Shown: one piece after another, positions 34,432 to 42,932 of the stretch
Numbering within the stretch: position 1 is the stretch's first letter
How the letters are laid out: every line of letters begins with the position of its first letter
NCBI GenBank assembly: GCA_030146155.1
Contig: JASLCF010000106.1
Coordinates: 1-52,314 of the forward strand
DNA length: 52,314 bases
Direction of reading: 5' to 3'
DNA from: Savagea sp.
GTDB taxonomy: Bacteria > Bacillota > Bacilli > Bacillales_A > Planococcaceae
The notes under the pieces: model-generated
What the model saw: only the letters and a program-made list of their open reading frames with translations
Databases searched by the model: none
What the model was told of the DNA's origin: nothing
Translations under genes and position numbers: made by a program

Positions 34432-34459
34432 TTGTACTATGATGTTGTCATTATATGAA
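34432..34459 (+). promoter_or_regulatory. Possible greA promoter upstream of a leader hairpin
   Basis: TTGTAC (34432-34437) and TATGAA (34454-34459) are 16 bases apart. If used, the hairpin at 34476 would lie in the greA leader and act as an attenuator rather than only as the udk terminator. Confidence 0.35.
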
Positions 34460-34475
34460 AATAAAATAGCGTGAG

Positions 34476-34519
34476 ACACTATGTCGCCTTCTTGTTATCA
34501 GGAGCGGCATAGTGTTTTT
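34476..34519 (+). terminator. Terminator between udk and greA
   Basis: ACACTATG-CGC (34476-34487) pairs with GCG-CATAGTGT (34504-34515), followed by TTTTT. greA starts 26 bases later. Confidence 0.8.
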
Positions 34520-34544
34520 ATGAATAACTTTAGGAGGAAACAAG

Positions 34545-35021
34545 ATGTCACAAGAAAAAACATTCCCAATGACAGAAGCGGGAAAACAGAAATTAGAAGA
34601 AGAATTAGAATATTTAAAAACAGTGAAGAGAAAAGAAGTAGTAGAGCGTATTAAAATTGCAAGAAGTTATGGCGATCTTTCAGAGAACTCTGAGTATGAT
34701 TCAGCTAAAGAAGATCAAGCTTTCGTCGAAGGGAAGATTTCATCAATTGAATCCATGATTCGAAATGCTGTTATTATTAATGAATCTGAGCTACAAGAAG
34801 GCGAAATTGGCTTAGGGAAAACAGTGATTTTTAAAGAATTGCCAGATGGTTTTGAAGAAGAGTACACAATCGTTGGTTCAGCAGAAGCAGACCCACTAGA
34901 AGGATTAATTTCTAATGACTCGCCAATCGCGAAAGCATTAATTGGTCATAAAAAAGGTGATGAAGTGAAGATAAATACACCAGGCGGTATTATGAATGTA
35001 GTCATCCTAGACGTAAAATAA
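34545..35021 (+). CDS. greA: Transcription elongation factor GreA
   Basis: GreA rescues backtracked RNA polymerase by stimulating transcript cleavage through the secondary channel. The 158-aa protein has the N-terminal coiled coil (about 8-75) with the acidic tip and motif RIKIARSYGDLSENSEYDSAKEDQ (shown in part: GDLSENSEYD, about 44-53) and the C-terminal FKBP-like domain with SNDSPIAKALIGHKKGD. GGAGG precedes the ATG. Confidence 0.97.
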   Translation: MSQEKTFPMTEAGKQKLEEELEYLKTVKRKEVVERIKIARSYGDLSENSEYDSAKEDQAFVEGKISSIESMIRNAVIINESELQEGEIGLGKTVIFKELPDGFEEEYTIVGSAEADPLEGLISNDSPIAKALIGHKKGDEVKINTPGGIMNVVILDVK

Positions 35022-35073
35022 GTCCTCTCCATGTACAAGGCAGAAAGTAACTCGTCAAAAAGGTGTGAGACAC

Positions 35074-35655
35074 ATGAGCGAACATAATTCTCGGAGCGAG
35101 CAACGAAGAAAGAGACAAAATAAGAAGTTAAATGTATTGATTACCCTCGTAGTTGTTGCTTTACTCATTGCGATAACCATTGTGATTAAAATTGATTTAG
35201 GTGTCCCTGAACAAGCGACTCCACCTGAAAAAGAAACGACTGATTCAACCACCTCAGAAAATCAAATAAAAGAGGATGAACCCTCTGTTGAGACACAACC
35301 TGGTGTTGTTTCTCAGAAAAATGAAGATGAGAACAGTGTTGTGATTGAGACCATTGTCGATGCAGGATGGGAACCGATAGGCACAGTTCAGACTGGCCCA
35401 CATGAATCGAAATATGATGGTGTTTCAGATGATTGGAAAGAGAAAAAGAAAGCGATTGCTTATGCAACAATGATTGACGAGGATGACCTCATTTATTGGA
35501 AAATCAAAAATGGGGGAAGTATTCACCATTCAATTGGGATTGTATCGACTTTCGATGAGAGTAAGATGTATCAAGTTTACCTTGAGTGGGTAGATAATGA
35601 AGGTTGGAAACCAGTAAAATTAGAAGTATTGAGAACATTGGCATTTGATTATTAA
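35074..35655 (+). CDS. yrrS: YrrS family membrane-anchored protein (DUF1510)
   Basis: A 193-aa protein with a basic N-terminus, a single membrane helix (about 21-39), a Thr/Glu-rich low-complexity linker (about 45-95) and a conserved C-terminal extracytoplasmic domain (about 98-193; GWEPIGTVQTGPHESKYDGVS...DW). This fits YrrS of B. subtilis, which is co-transcribed with the penicillin-binding protein pbpI; pbpI is not present here. Its function is not established; a cell-envelope role is inferred from the B. subtilis neighbour only. AGGTG precedes ATG 35074. Confidence 0.8.
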   Translation: MSEHNSRSEQRRKRQNKKLNVLITLVVVALLIAITIVIKIDLGVPEQATPPEKETTDSTTSENQIKEDEPSVETQPGVVSQKNEDENSVVIETIVDAGWEPIGTVQTGPHESKYDGVSDDWKEKKKAIAYATMIDEDDLIYWKIKNGGSIHHSIGIVSTFDESKMYQVYLEWVDNEGWKPVKLEVLRTLAFDY

Positions 35656-35669
35656 GTAGGAGGAAAACA

Positions 35670-36362
35670 ATGAAAATAGGTATCATCGGCGCTATGGAAC
35701 AAGAAGTTGAAATCCTACGTGCAGCAATTGAGCACCCAACAGTTCAAACGATTGCAAATTGTGAGTTTGTTTCTGGGAAATTGGGTGCACATGAAGTGAT
35801 TTTAGTTAAAAGTGGCATTGGTAAAGTAAATGCGGCTTTATCTACTGCGATTCTTTTACAACAGTTCGCACCAGAAATCGTCCTGAATACTGGTTCTGCA
35901 GGTGGATTTAAAAAAGGCCTCGCTGTAGGAACGGTAGTCATTTCTGATGAAGTCATTCATCATGACGTAGATGCCACAGTGTTTGGTTATGCAATAGGTC
36001 AGGTGCCTCAAATGCCTGCAACTTACCAATCAGATCAAAAACTGATTGAATTATCTAAACAAGCGGTCAATGAAATCGGTCAACATGCCTATGAAGTAGG
36101 GCAAATTGCAACAGGTGACTCTTTCATGTCTGATCCTATCAGAGTGAATCGTGTGAAAGAACAATTTCCTAAGATGATTGCAGCTGAAATGGAAGCAGCA
36201 GCAATTGCACAAGTCTGCCATCAGTTTGGGACACGTTTTGTTGTCATTCGTGCACTATCAGATATCGCTGGAGAACAATCAGAAATCAGCTTTGATGAAT
36301 TTTTACCTGTTGCTGCGAAACATTCGTCGGCAATCGTATTGAATGTTCTCTCGAAATTGTAA
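35670..36362 (+). CDS. mtnN: 5'-methylthioadenosine/S-adenosylhomocysteine nucleosidase
   Basis: MtnN hydrolyses MTA and SAH, by-products of SAM use, releasing adenine. The 230-aa protein shows GIIGAMEQEVE with the catalytic Glu12 region, the GTSAG-like NTGSAGG (about 74-80), EMEAAAIAQVC (about 172-182) and the catalytic Asp in ALSDIAGE (about 194-201). AGGAGG precedes the ATG. Together with QueA, TrmR and the SAM riboswitch at 49199 it belongs to SAM turnover in this genome. Confidence 0.96.
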   Translation: MKIGIIGAMEQEVEILRAAIEHPTVQTIANCEFVSGKLGAHEVILVKSGIGKVNAALSTAILLQQFAPEIVLNTGSAGGFKKGLAVGTVVISDEVIHHDVDATVFGYAIGQVPQMPATYQSDQKLIELSKQAVNEIGQHAYEVGQIATGDSFMSDPIRVNRVKEQFPKMIAAEMEAAAIAQVCHQFGTRFVVIRALSDIAGEQSEISFDEFLPVAAKHSSAIVLNVLSKL

Positions 36363-36410
36363 TCATTTCATGGTAGACTAGGTATAAGATATTGATCAGG
36401 AGGGATAGCT

Positions 36411-36491
36411 GTGGTCTATTTATTAACAGGAATCTTTTTATTCTCTACACTTTTGACAACTATTATTGCTGTTCAAAACAGAGAAGCTTAA
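36411..36491 (+). CDS. Putative 26-residue membrane peptide
   Basis: A short open frame starts with GTG at 36411, seven bases after a strong CAGGAGGG site, and encodes 26 residues: one hydrophobic helix (about 3-20) and a polar end QNREA. A promoter-like TATAAG lies about 25 bases upstream of the Shine-Dalgarno and a terminator follows 12 bases after the stop, so it looks like an independent small gene. I do not recognise a family. Small single-helix proteins often bind larger membrane proteins, but nothing here names a partner. Confidence 0.5.
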   Translation: MVYLLTGIFLFSTLLTTIIAVQNREA

Positions 36492-36502
36492 TGATGTTTG
36501 GG

Positions 36503-36553
36503 GACGTTTCCGTCAATGAGGCTAGCCTCACTACGGGACGTCTTTTTCTCTTT
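36503..36553 (+). terminator. Terminator after the small membrane peptide
   Basis: GACGT-TCCGT (36503-36513) pairs with ACGGGACGTC (36533-36542) with one bulge, around an inner perfect palindrome GAGGCTAGCCTC, followed by CTTTTTCTCTTTT. Confidence 0.8.
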
Positions 36554-36597
36554 TATACGAACATTTAACGAATAGAGAATGATGGAGGATGAATGGA

Positions 36598-37125
36598 TTG
36601 AAACTATTTACACCAACTACTTATGTAAAAGATGTATTTGAAGTGACCCCTTCACGACTACGTGAAAAAGGAATTCAAGCAGTCATTACTGATTTAGATA
36701 ATACATTAATTGAATGGAATCGCTCATTTGCAACAGATGCCATTAATGAGTGGATTCGTACATTGCAACAAGAAGGTTTTCAAGTCGTCATTATGTCTAA
36801 TAACAATGAAGAGCGGGTACAGAAGTTCTGTGAACCCTTAGGACTTACTTATTTCGCTCGTGCAAATAAACCCCTTCAATCAGCTTACAAAGAGGCAAGA
36901 AAATTGTTCAATGTGCCTGATGAAGCGATTGTTTGTATTGGTGATCAAATAATGACGGATATCATCGGTGCTAATCGTGCAGGACTACAATCTATTTTGG
37001 TATTACCTGTCACCCAATCAGATGCAAAAGCCACAAAATTTAACCGTTTTGTGGAGTCTAAAATTATGGCAAGGTTAAAGAAAAAAGGACTACAAGTGAA
37101 AGAAGGTTCATTATGGAACAATTAA
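36598..37125 (+). CDS. yqeG: HAD-family phosphatase YqeG
   Basis: A 175-aa member of the HAD IIIA phosphatases of unresolved substrate, homologous to B. subtilis YqeG. The nucleophile motif DLDNTLIEW (about 33-41), motif II MSNNNE (about 68-73), a Lys in ANKPLQSAYKEA and motif IV IGDQIMTDIIGANRAG are visible. ATG at 36589 is directly joined to GGAGG; the in-frame TTG at 36598 is nine bases away and gives the family-like MKLFTP start, so it is chosen. It heads the yqe operon and overlaps yqeH by 13 bases. Confidence 0.93.
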   Translation: MKLFTPTTYVKDVFEVTPSRLREKGIQAVITDLDNTLIEWNRSFATDAINEWIRTLQQEGFQVVIMSNNNEERVQKFCEPLGLTYFARANKPLQSAYKEARKLFNVPDEAIVCIGDQIMTDIIGANRAGLQSILVLPVTQSDAKATKFNRFVESKIMARLKKKGLQVKEGSLWNN

Positions 37126-38213
37126 TATGTATAGGTTGTGGCGTTGCGATTCAAACAACAGATAAAAAAGCAGAAGGTTATGCTCCTCCTGCATCACTTG
37201 AAAAAGAAGATGCCATTTGTCAACGTTGTTTTCGTTTAAGAAATTATAATGAAATTGCTCCTGTCTCTTTAACAGGCGATGACTTTTTAAATATCTTACA
37301 TGGAATTGGAGAGCGTTCGGGGATGGTTGTTAAAATCGTAGACATCTTTGATTTCAACGGCAGTTGGATTAATGGATTGCAACGATTTGTAGGAAAGAAG
37401 AAAATCCTCTTAATTGCCAATAAAGTAGATCTTCTACCCAAGATAGTTAATCGAAAACGATTAGTTCATTGGATGAAAGAAGAGAGTAGTAAACTAGGCT
37501 TAAAACCAGTGGATGTATTACTGATTTCTGCTGCGTCTGGTGAAGGTGTAGCAGAAGCGATGGAAACGATTGAAGCGATTCGACAACAAGAAGATGTTTT
37601 CGTTGTTGGAACGACAAATGTCGGTAAATCAACGTTTATTAATCGAATTATTCACCAAGCGACAGGAGAAGGCAATGTGGTAACTACATCTCATTTCCCA
37701 GGTACCACACTAGGGTTAGTCGAGATTCCTTTAGCAGATGGCCATGCAATTATCGATACACCAGGTGTAATCAATGAACATCAAATTGTACATGGGCTGA
37801 GTGCACAGGATTTAAAATGCGTTTTACCTAAAAAAGAAGTGAAACCTAAAACATATCAATTGAATGCAGAGCAAACTATTTTTATAGGTGGACTGGCTCG
37901 TTTTGACTTTGTGCGTGGTGATCGTTCAGCCTTCACATTTTATGTCTCCAATCGAATTGAGTTGCACCGTACTAAATTAAGTAATGCAGATCAGTTGTAT
38001 ACCCAACATGTTGGAGAAATGCTATCTCCTCCATCTAAAGAATCTTTAGAACAATTACCGCCATTTGTCAAACATCAATTTTCGATTAAAGAAGCGAATA
38101 CGGATATTGTCATATCAGGCTTAGGATGGGTCACTTGTCAACATGCTCAAGTAATGATTGAAGTACATGCACCAAAAGGGGTGCAGGTATTTACTCGTAA
38201 ATCATTAATTTAA
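37113..38213 (+). CDS. yqeH: Circularly permuted GTPase YqeH (30S ribosome assembly)
   Basis: YqeH is needed for 30S subunit assembly. The 366-aa protein has an N-terminal zinc finger (Cys6, Cys9, Cys36, Cys39) and GTPase motifs in permuted order: G4 NKVD (103-106), G5 SAASGEG (about 139-145), G1 GTTNVGKST (166-174), the threonine segment FPGTTLG, then G3 DTPG (215-218). A C-terminal domain follows (about 240-366). It starts inside yqeG with AAGAAGG upstream. Together with rsfS and yqeI the operon is rich in ribosome-assembly functions. Confidence 0.96.
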   Translation: MEQLICIGCGVAIQTTDKKAEGYAPPASLEKEDAICQRCFRLRNYNEIAPVSLTGDDFLNILHGIGERSGMVVKIVDIFDFNGSWINGLQRFVGKKKILLIANKVDLLPKIVNRKRLVHWMKEESSKLGLKPVDVLLISAASGEGVAEAMETIEAIRQQEDVFVVGTTNVGKSTFINRIIHQATGEGNVVTTSHFPGTTLGLVEIPLADGHAIIDTPGVINEHQIVHGLSAQDLKCVLPKKEVKPKTYQLNAEQTIFIGGLARFDFVRGDRSAFTFYVSNRIELHRTKLSNADQLYTQHVGEMLSPPSKESLEQLPPFVKHQFSIKEANTDIVISGLGWVTCQHAQVMIEVHAPKGVQVFTRKSLI

Positions 38214-38229
38214 AAGGGGATGAAGGTAC

Positions 38230-39060
38230 ATGAAGAAATGGTATGCGGTAATCGGTGATCCTATTGCCCAATCGATGTCACCAACTATGCACAATGAATG
38301 GTTTCAACAATTAAACATCGATGCTACTTATATTCCAATTCATGTGAGAGAAAATGAGTTGAGTGAAGCAATTCGTTCACTACGTCTACTCGGTTGTAGT
38401 GGATTTAATGTCACCGTCCCTCATAAAGAAGCCATCATTCCACTGTTAGATGACATTGATACGACAGCTTCTAAAATGGGGGCTGTCAATACGGTGGTTG
38501 TCGAAGAAGGACGTTTGATTGGTTACAATACAGATGGCTTAGGGTTTGTTGCTTCTTTAGAAGAAAATGAACCCCATTTACAAAAAGATGTGTCCTTGTT
38601 AATGATTGGAGCAGGGGGGGCAGCAAAAGGCATCGCTCATGCATTACAAGCATCAGGTTATCAACAACTTACGATTGCTAATCGAACGATCGAACGAGCG
38701 GAACAATTAGCAAAGACAATTGGAGTCCAAAGTTGTACAATAGCAGAAGCGGAAAAACAATTAGCAAATTTTGATGTAATTGTTCAGACCACTTCAGTTG
38801 GAATGAATTTTGGCATTGCTGGTTCACCGTTAGCATTAACACAGCTTAAACCAGGTACGGTGATTGCAGATATTATATATAATCCTTTAACAACTGTTTG
38901 TATGGCAGAAGGGCAAAGGATGGGTGCAAGAACAATGAATGGTGTAGGGATGTTTGTGCATCAAGGAGCGATTGCTTTTGAGTATTGGACTGGAAAGCAA
39001 CCCCCGACAGAACAAACTGTTCAGCGGATTGTTGAACAATTAGGAGGAAAAACATGTTAA
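38230..39060 (+). CDS. aroE: Shikimate dehydrogenase
   Basis: AroE reduces 3-dehydroshikimate with NADPH in aromatic amino acid synthesis. The 276-aa protein has the shikimate-binding Ser/Ser near DPIAQSMSP (about 9-17), the catalytic Lys in FNVTVPHKE (about 57-65), YNTDGLGF with the partner Asp (about 97-104) and the nucleotide motif IGAGGAAKG (about 126-134). It overlaps yqeI by seven bases. Confidence 0.97.
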   Translation: MKKWYAVIGDPIAQSMSPTMHNEWFQQLNIDATYIPIHVRENELSEAIRSLRLLGCSGFNVTVPHKEAIIPLLDDIDTTASKMGAVNTVVVEEGRLIGYNTDGLGFVASLEENEPHLQKDVSLLMIGAGGAAKGIAHALQASGYQQLTIANRTIERAEQLAKTIGVQSCTIAEAEKQLANFDVIVQTTSVGMNFGIAGSPLALTQLKPGTVIADIIYNPLTTVCMAEGQRMGARTMNGVGMFVHQGAIAFEYWTGKQPPTEQTVQRIVEQLGGKTC

Positions 39061-39344
39061 CAGGTAAGCAAAAAAGATTTTTAAGAAGTAAGGCTCATCA
39101 TTTAAATCCTATTTTTCAAATTGGTAAAAATGGTGTAACGCCAGAAGTACTTCATCAAATCACGGAAGCATTAGAAGCTAGAGAATTGATTAAGGTGAAC
39201 GTTTTACAAAACTGTGAGCAAACAAAAGAAGAAATCGAAGCTATTTTTGAGCAGCAACCCTTTGAAATCGTTCAAAAAATTGGTCATATTTTTGTTCTTT
39301 ATGCAGAATCTGTTGATCAGAAGAAGTTACATCTTCCAGAGTAA
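39054..39344 (+). CDS. yqeI: Ribosome assembly RNA-binding protein YqeI (YhbY/CRM domain)
   Basis: A single CRM-domain protein of 96 aa; the E. coli homologue YhbY binds pre-50S particles. Signature features are LTGKQKRFLRSKAH, the GxxG-type loop IGKNGVT (about 24-30) and the helix ELIKVNVL. It is joined by overlaps to aroE and nadD (stop and start share one base at 39344), so translation is likely coupled. Confidence 0.95.
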   Translation: MLTGKQKRFLRSKAHHLNPIFQIGKNGVTPEVLHQITEALEARELIKVNVLQNCEQTKEEIEAIFEQQPFEIVQKIGHIFVLYAESVDQKKLHLPE

Positions 39345-39916
39345 TGAAAAAGAAGATTGGATTACTGGGGGGCACATTTAACCCACCGCATAAAGGTCAT
39401 TTGAAAATGGCTCAGTTGGCATTGAAAGAAGCTCAGTTAGATGCTGTTTACTTCTTACCAAATGCGGTACCCCCCCATAAACAGCAAGATATAGAAGTAA
39501 CAGATGACCAACGATTGATGATGCTAGCTCAATTAGTTAAAGGACAATCTTCTCTATATGTCTGTCCTTTTGAAATCGAAAAGGGTGGGGTTTCTTATAC
39601 CTACGAAACCATTAGACAATTAAAAAAACAATATACTGAAGTGGATTTTTATTTTATCATTGGTGGAGATATGATTGAAAGTTTGCATACGTGGGTGAAC
39701 ATTGATGAATTAATGAACAATGTGACTTTCATAGGCTTTGATCGAGATCGTCGTGGTATAATTTCACCTTATCCAATCCAACGAATAAATGCACCACTCG
39801 TTCCTATTTCTTCGACATTGATTCGAAACAAAGTAAGAGCAGGCGAAAATATTTTAAATGAAGTACCCGAAGAAGTGGCTACATTTATTCAGAAAGAGGG
39901 ATTATATGTCGATTGA
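39344..39916 (+). CDS. nadD: Nicotinate-nucleotide adenylyltransferase
   Basis: NadD makes deamido-NAD from nicotinate mononucleotide and ATP, an essential step. The 190-aa protein has the nucleotidyltransferase motif GGTFNPPHKGHL (about 8-19), the IIGGDM segment (about 105-110) and the second motif PISSTLIRNKVR (about 154-165). There is no Shine-Dalgarno gap: it starts on the last base of yqeI. It overlaps yqeK by 11 bases. Confidence 0.97.
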   Translation: MKKKIGLLGGTFNPPHKGHLKMAQLALKEAQLDAVYFLPNAVPPHKQQDIEVTDDQRLMMLAQLVKGQSSLYVCPFEIEKGGVSYTYETIRQLKKQYTEVDFYFIIGGDMIESLHTWVNIDELMNNVTFIGFDRDRRGIISPYPIQRINAPLVPISSTLIRNKVRAGENILNEVPEEVATFIQKEGLYVD

Positions 39917-40478
39917 ACACATTCAACATTATCTCGAACAATATGTGAGTGGAGAACGTTTAAAACATGTGTATCGCGTAACAGACATGGCGATTAGATT
40001 AGCAGAACAACATGGGATATCCGTAGAAAAGGCTCAGGTAGCTGCTCTACTTCACGATATTGCTAAGCAATTATCATCTGAAGAATTAAAGGCTTGGATT
40101 GAAAAAGGAGGTCAAGACGAAGCTGTTTTGACTTACCATAAGGAACTATGGCATGCAAAAGCAGGTGCTGTCATGGTAGAACAAGACTTATCTATTACAG
40201 ATGCAACGATTCTACAAGCTATTCGTTACCATACAACAGGTAGAGAAGGTATGACTTGTTTAGAACAGATTATTTATATTGCAGATTTAATCGAAGAGGG
40301 GCGAACATTTCCAGGGGTTGAAAGACTTCGCTCTATTGCGATGAATCGTTCGCTAGAAGAAACAATGGCGGCATGTATTCATCATTCTGTTAGTTATTTA
40401 ATTCAACAACAAACTGTGATTCATCCAGATTCATTTGCTTGTTATAATGATTGGATGAAGAAAAATGAAGGGAAGTAA
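39906..40478 (+). CDS. yqeK: HD-domain hydrolase YqeK (Ap4A hydrolase family)
   Basis: A 190-aa HD-domain protein. YqeK homologues hydrolyse diadenosine tetraphosphate symmetrically to ADP. Metal-binding residues are visible: His21 in LKHVYRV, His49-Asp50 in LLHDIAKQ, further His in YHKELWHAKAGA and IRYHTTGR, and Asp in IYIADLIE. The frame extends to 39858, but AAGAGGG precedes the ATG at 39906. It lies next to nadD in most Bacilli. Confidence 0.94.
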   Translation: MSIEHIQHYLEQYVSGERLKHVYRVTDMAIRLAEQHGISVEKAQVAALLHDIAKQLSSEELKAWIEKGGQDEAVLTYHKELWHAKAGAVMVEQDLSITDATILQAIRYHTTGREGMTCLEQIIYIADLIEEGRTFPGVERLRSIAMNRSLEETMAACIHHSVSYLIQQQTVIHPDSFACYNDWMKKNEGK

Positions 40479-40483
40479 AAAGA

Positions 40484-40828
40484 TTGACAACATTATTACA
40501 AACAACTTATAAAGCGATTGAAGATAAATTAGGTTCTGATATCGTCGTGTTAAATTTAGAAGGGATCTCTTCTATCGCTGATCAATTCATCATCACGCAT
40601 GCTAATTCAGAACGCCAAGTACAAGCAATCGCTAGAGAAATTGTAGACCAAGCTGGAAAAGCAGGTTTTCATTCGAAGAAATTAGAAGGTTTTGACGGAG
40701 GACGTTGGATTTTAGTAGATTTAGGCGATGTAATTGTTCACGTATTCCATGTGGATGAGCGTTCACATTATAATCTTGAAAAGTTATGGAGAGATGCGCC
40801 TCTAATGGACGTGGAAATTGCAGAATGA
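40484..40828 (+). CDS. rsfS: Ribosomal silencing factor RsfS
   Basis: RsfS (RsfA, YbeB/YqeL) binds L14 on the 50S subunit and blocks 30S joining in starvation. The 114-aa protein has the DUF143 features SSIADQFIITHANSERQVQAIA (core ADQFIITHANS, about 31-41), WILVDLGDVIVHVF and the end FHVDERSHYNLEKLWRDA. The start codon is TTG at 40484, five bases after yqeK. Its stop overlaps the yqeM start (ATGA). Confidence 0.96.
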   Translation: MTTLLQTTYKAIEDKLGSDIVVLNLEGISSIADQFIITHANSERQVQAIAREIVDQAGKAGFHSKKLEGFDGGRWILVDLGDVIVHVFHVDERSHYNLEKLWRDAPLMDVEIAE

Positions 40829-41550
40829 TTGCCTATCAACAATTTGCACAAATCTATGACCGATTGATGCAAGATATTCCATACGATGCTTATGTGGAAT
40901 GGGTAGAACAGTCAGTAGGTGACTTGAAGCAACTAAAAGTATTGGACTTAGGCTGTGGCACTGGAACCTTAAGTCATGCTATGGCTGAACGAGGAGCGAT
41001 TGTTTCAGGTGTAGATCTTTCTCCTCAAATGATTGAAGTCGCTAAAGAACGTTATCCTTCTATTCAATTTTCCGAGGGAGCGATGCAAGATTTAAAACTA
41101 GGTGACACGTATGATGTGATTGTTTGTGCAATCGATGCTTTAAATTATGTGACAAACTGGGAAGAAGTCATCATGACTTTTCAGAAAGTGTATCAACATT
41201 TAAAGCCAGAGGGACGCTTTTTGTTTGATGTGCATAGTCTTGAGAAAATGGCGATTCTTTATGAGGAAAGTCCATTTACTTATGATGATGGAGATGTGAC
41301 TTATATATGGGAAACCGACGCTGGGTCACAAACCTATGAAATTATCTCTCGTTTATTATTTTATGTAAAATCAAAAGAAGGACAGTTTGAACGTTTTGAA
41401 GAAGAACATATCCAACGCACACATGAAGTTGCAAATTATGCAAGAGCGTTGCAAGAAACAGGTTTTACAATTGAAACGATTACTGCAGATTTTGAATGGG
41501 AGAGTCCACATGAAGAAAGCGAAAGAATTTTTTTCCATGTGAAAAAATAA
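40825..41550 (+). CDS. yqeM: Class I SAM-dependent methyltransferase YqeM
   Basis: A 241-aa methyltransferase with motif I VLDLGCGTGTLS (about 40-51), the acidic loop GVDLSPQMIEVA and the DVIVCAIDALNYV strand (about 100-112). The substrate of YqeM is unknown. The frame reaches back to 40786 within rsfS, but the ATG at 40825 overlaps the rsfS stop by the usual ATGA and gives the family start IAYQQFAQIYDRLM. It is the last gene of the yqe operon before comEA. Confidence 0.92.
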   Translation: MIAYQQFAQIYDRLMQDIPYDAYVEWVEQSVGDLKQLKVLDLGCGTGTLSHAMAERGAIVSGVDLSPQMIEVAKERYPSIQFSEGAMQDLKLGDTYDVIVCAIDALNYVTNWEEVIMTFQKVYQHLKPEGRFLFDVHSLEKMAILYEESPFTYDDGDVTYIWETDAGSQTYEIISRLLFYVKSKEGQFERFEEEHIQRTHEVANYARALQETGFTIETITADFEWESPHEESERIFFHVKK

Positions 41551-41616
41551 GTGGTAATTTAAAATTGAATCAGTTATATTAATAATGACTCCATGCAGAT
41601 TTAAAGGAGGATGACT

Positions 41617-42246
41617 ATGTTATCTACCATTAAAAATGAATGGCGTCATTATTTACCTTATGCTTTACTTCTACTTATTATCCTCATTTTTGGTTACCGC
41701 TTTTTATTCACGCCCACCGCTTCACCCATTTTTGAAATTCCTGAAGAAGAAATAGAAGAAATAGACACAGTTGTGATGGAACAACCCAGTAGTATTGAAA
41801 CGAATGTGGTCTTTGTAGATGTTAAAGGCGCTGTTCAACGACCTGGCGTTTACGAATTACAAAAGAATGACCGTGTTCAACAAGCTATAGCACTAGCAGG
41901 CGGTTTGACAAGTGATGCTGCCTCAGGGGCGATTAATCTCGCGTTGAAAGTCCAAGATGAAATGGTCGTTCATGTGCCTACTGTCGATGAATTTCAACCC
42001 GATGACCAACAATGGGAAGAATCGGTTCAGACGCCAACATCTCTTGCTGCTGATTTAATTGATATCAATACTGCAACGGTGGAACAATTTGTGACATTAC
42101 CAGGCATTGGCCCTAAAAAAGCTGAAGCAATCGTTCGTCACCGAGAAGAAGTAGGAAAGTTTCAATCGATTGAAGAACTCGTTAACGTGCCTGGGATAGG
42201 AGCAAAAACAGTTGAAAATATAGCTGCACATTTATTTGTAAAATAA
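41617..42246 (+). CDS. comEA: Competence DNA receptor ComEA
   Basis: ComEA is the membrane-anchored receptor that binds double-stranded DNA at the cell surface during transformation. The 209-aa protein has one membrane helix (about 12-30), an acidic linker, a SLBB domain (about 65-120; VDVKGAVQRPGVYEL) and a C-terminal helix-hairpin-helix DNA-binding domain (about 145-209; INTATVEQFVTLPGIGPKKAEAIV and VPGIGAKTV). AGGAGG abuts ATG 41611; the ATG at 41617 has correct spacing. It heads the comEA-EB-EC operon; no clear ComK box was recognised upstream. Confidence 0.95.
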   Translation: MLSTIKNEWRHYLPYALLLLIILIFGYRFLFTPTASPIFEIPEEEIEEIDTVVMEQPSSIETNVVFVDVKGAVQRPGVYELQKNDRVQQAIALAGGLTSDAASGAINLALKVQDEMVVHVPTVDEFQPDDQQWEESVQTPTSLAADLIDINTATVEQFVTLPGIGPKKAEAIVRHREEVGKFQSIEELVNVPGIGAKTVENIAAHLFVK

Positions 42247-42258
42247 AGGAGAATCTGT

Positions 42259-42819
42259 ATGGAGAGAATTACTTGGGATCAATTTTTTATGGCACAAAGT
42301 CATTTATTAGCGTTTCGCAGTACTTGTACGAGACTTTCTGTGGGAGCAACCATTGTACGAGAAAATCGAATCATTGCAGGTGGCTACAATGGGTCAATTA
42401 CAGGTGGAACACATTGTATTGATGAAGGATGTTATGTTGTAGGGAATCATTGTGTAAGAACGATTCACGCTGAAATCAATGCGTTACTCCAATGTGCGAA
42501 ATACGGAAGTCCAGTTGCTGGCTCAACCTTGTATGTTACACATTTTCCTTGTTTGCAGTGTACAAAAGCGATTATTCAGGCAGGCATCCAACAAGTAAAT
42601 TATGCAACGGATTATAAAAATGATGATTATGCGATTCATTTATTTGAACAAGCAGGGATTCAAGTAAACCAAATTCCGTTTGACCGAACAGCTGTCGATT
42701 TCCTACAAGATGAAAAAGAAGATTTAGTGATGGAATTACTTCAAGAATTACGCCAGTATAAACAGGAGCCTCTTACTCAACTAGAAGAGAGGGTGAATGC
42801 ATTATTTGGAAAGAAATAA
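42259..42819 (+). CDS. comEB: dCMP deaminase ComEB
   Basis: A zinc-dependent deaminase of 186 aa that converts dCMP to dUMP; in B. subtilis it sits in the comE operon and is also involved in the polar placement of competence proteins. The zinc site is intact: His70-Ala-Glu72 and Cys98-x-x-Cys101. A second group of His and Cys (GGTHCIDEGC...GNHC, about 49-65) is also typical. AAAGGAG precedes the ATG. It is 12 bases after comEA and overlaps the likely true start of comEC. Confidence 0.95.
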   Translation: MERITWDQFFMAQSHLLAFRSTCTRLSVGATIVRENRIIAGGYNGSITGGTHCIDEGCYVVGNHCVRTIHAEINALLQCAKYGSPVAGSTLYVTHFPCLQCTKAIIQAGIQQVNYATDYKNDDYAIHLFEQAGIQVNQIPFDRTAVDFLQDEKEDLVMELLQELRQYKQEPLTQLEERVNALFGKK

Positions 42820-42932
42820 GAAGTCTTGATTTAGCGATTGTTGTTGGCGGAGCAGGAGTCGCATTTTTAAATATACACGCAGTATTTTGGGTATTCTTCG
42901 CCACCTTTGTCGTTTTATGTAGTCGGATTAAA

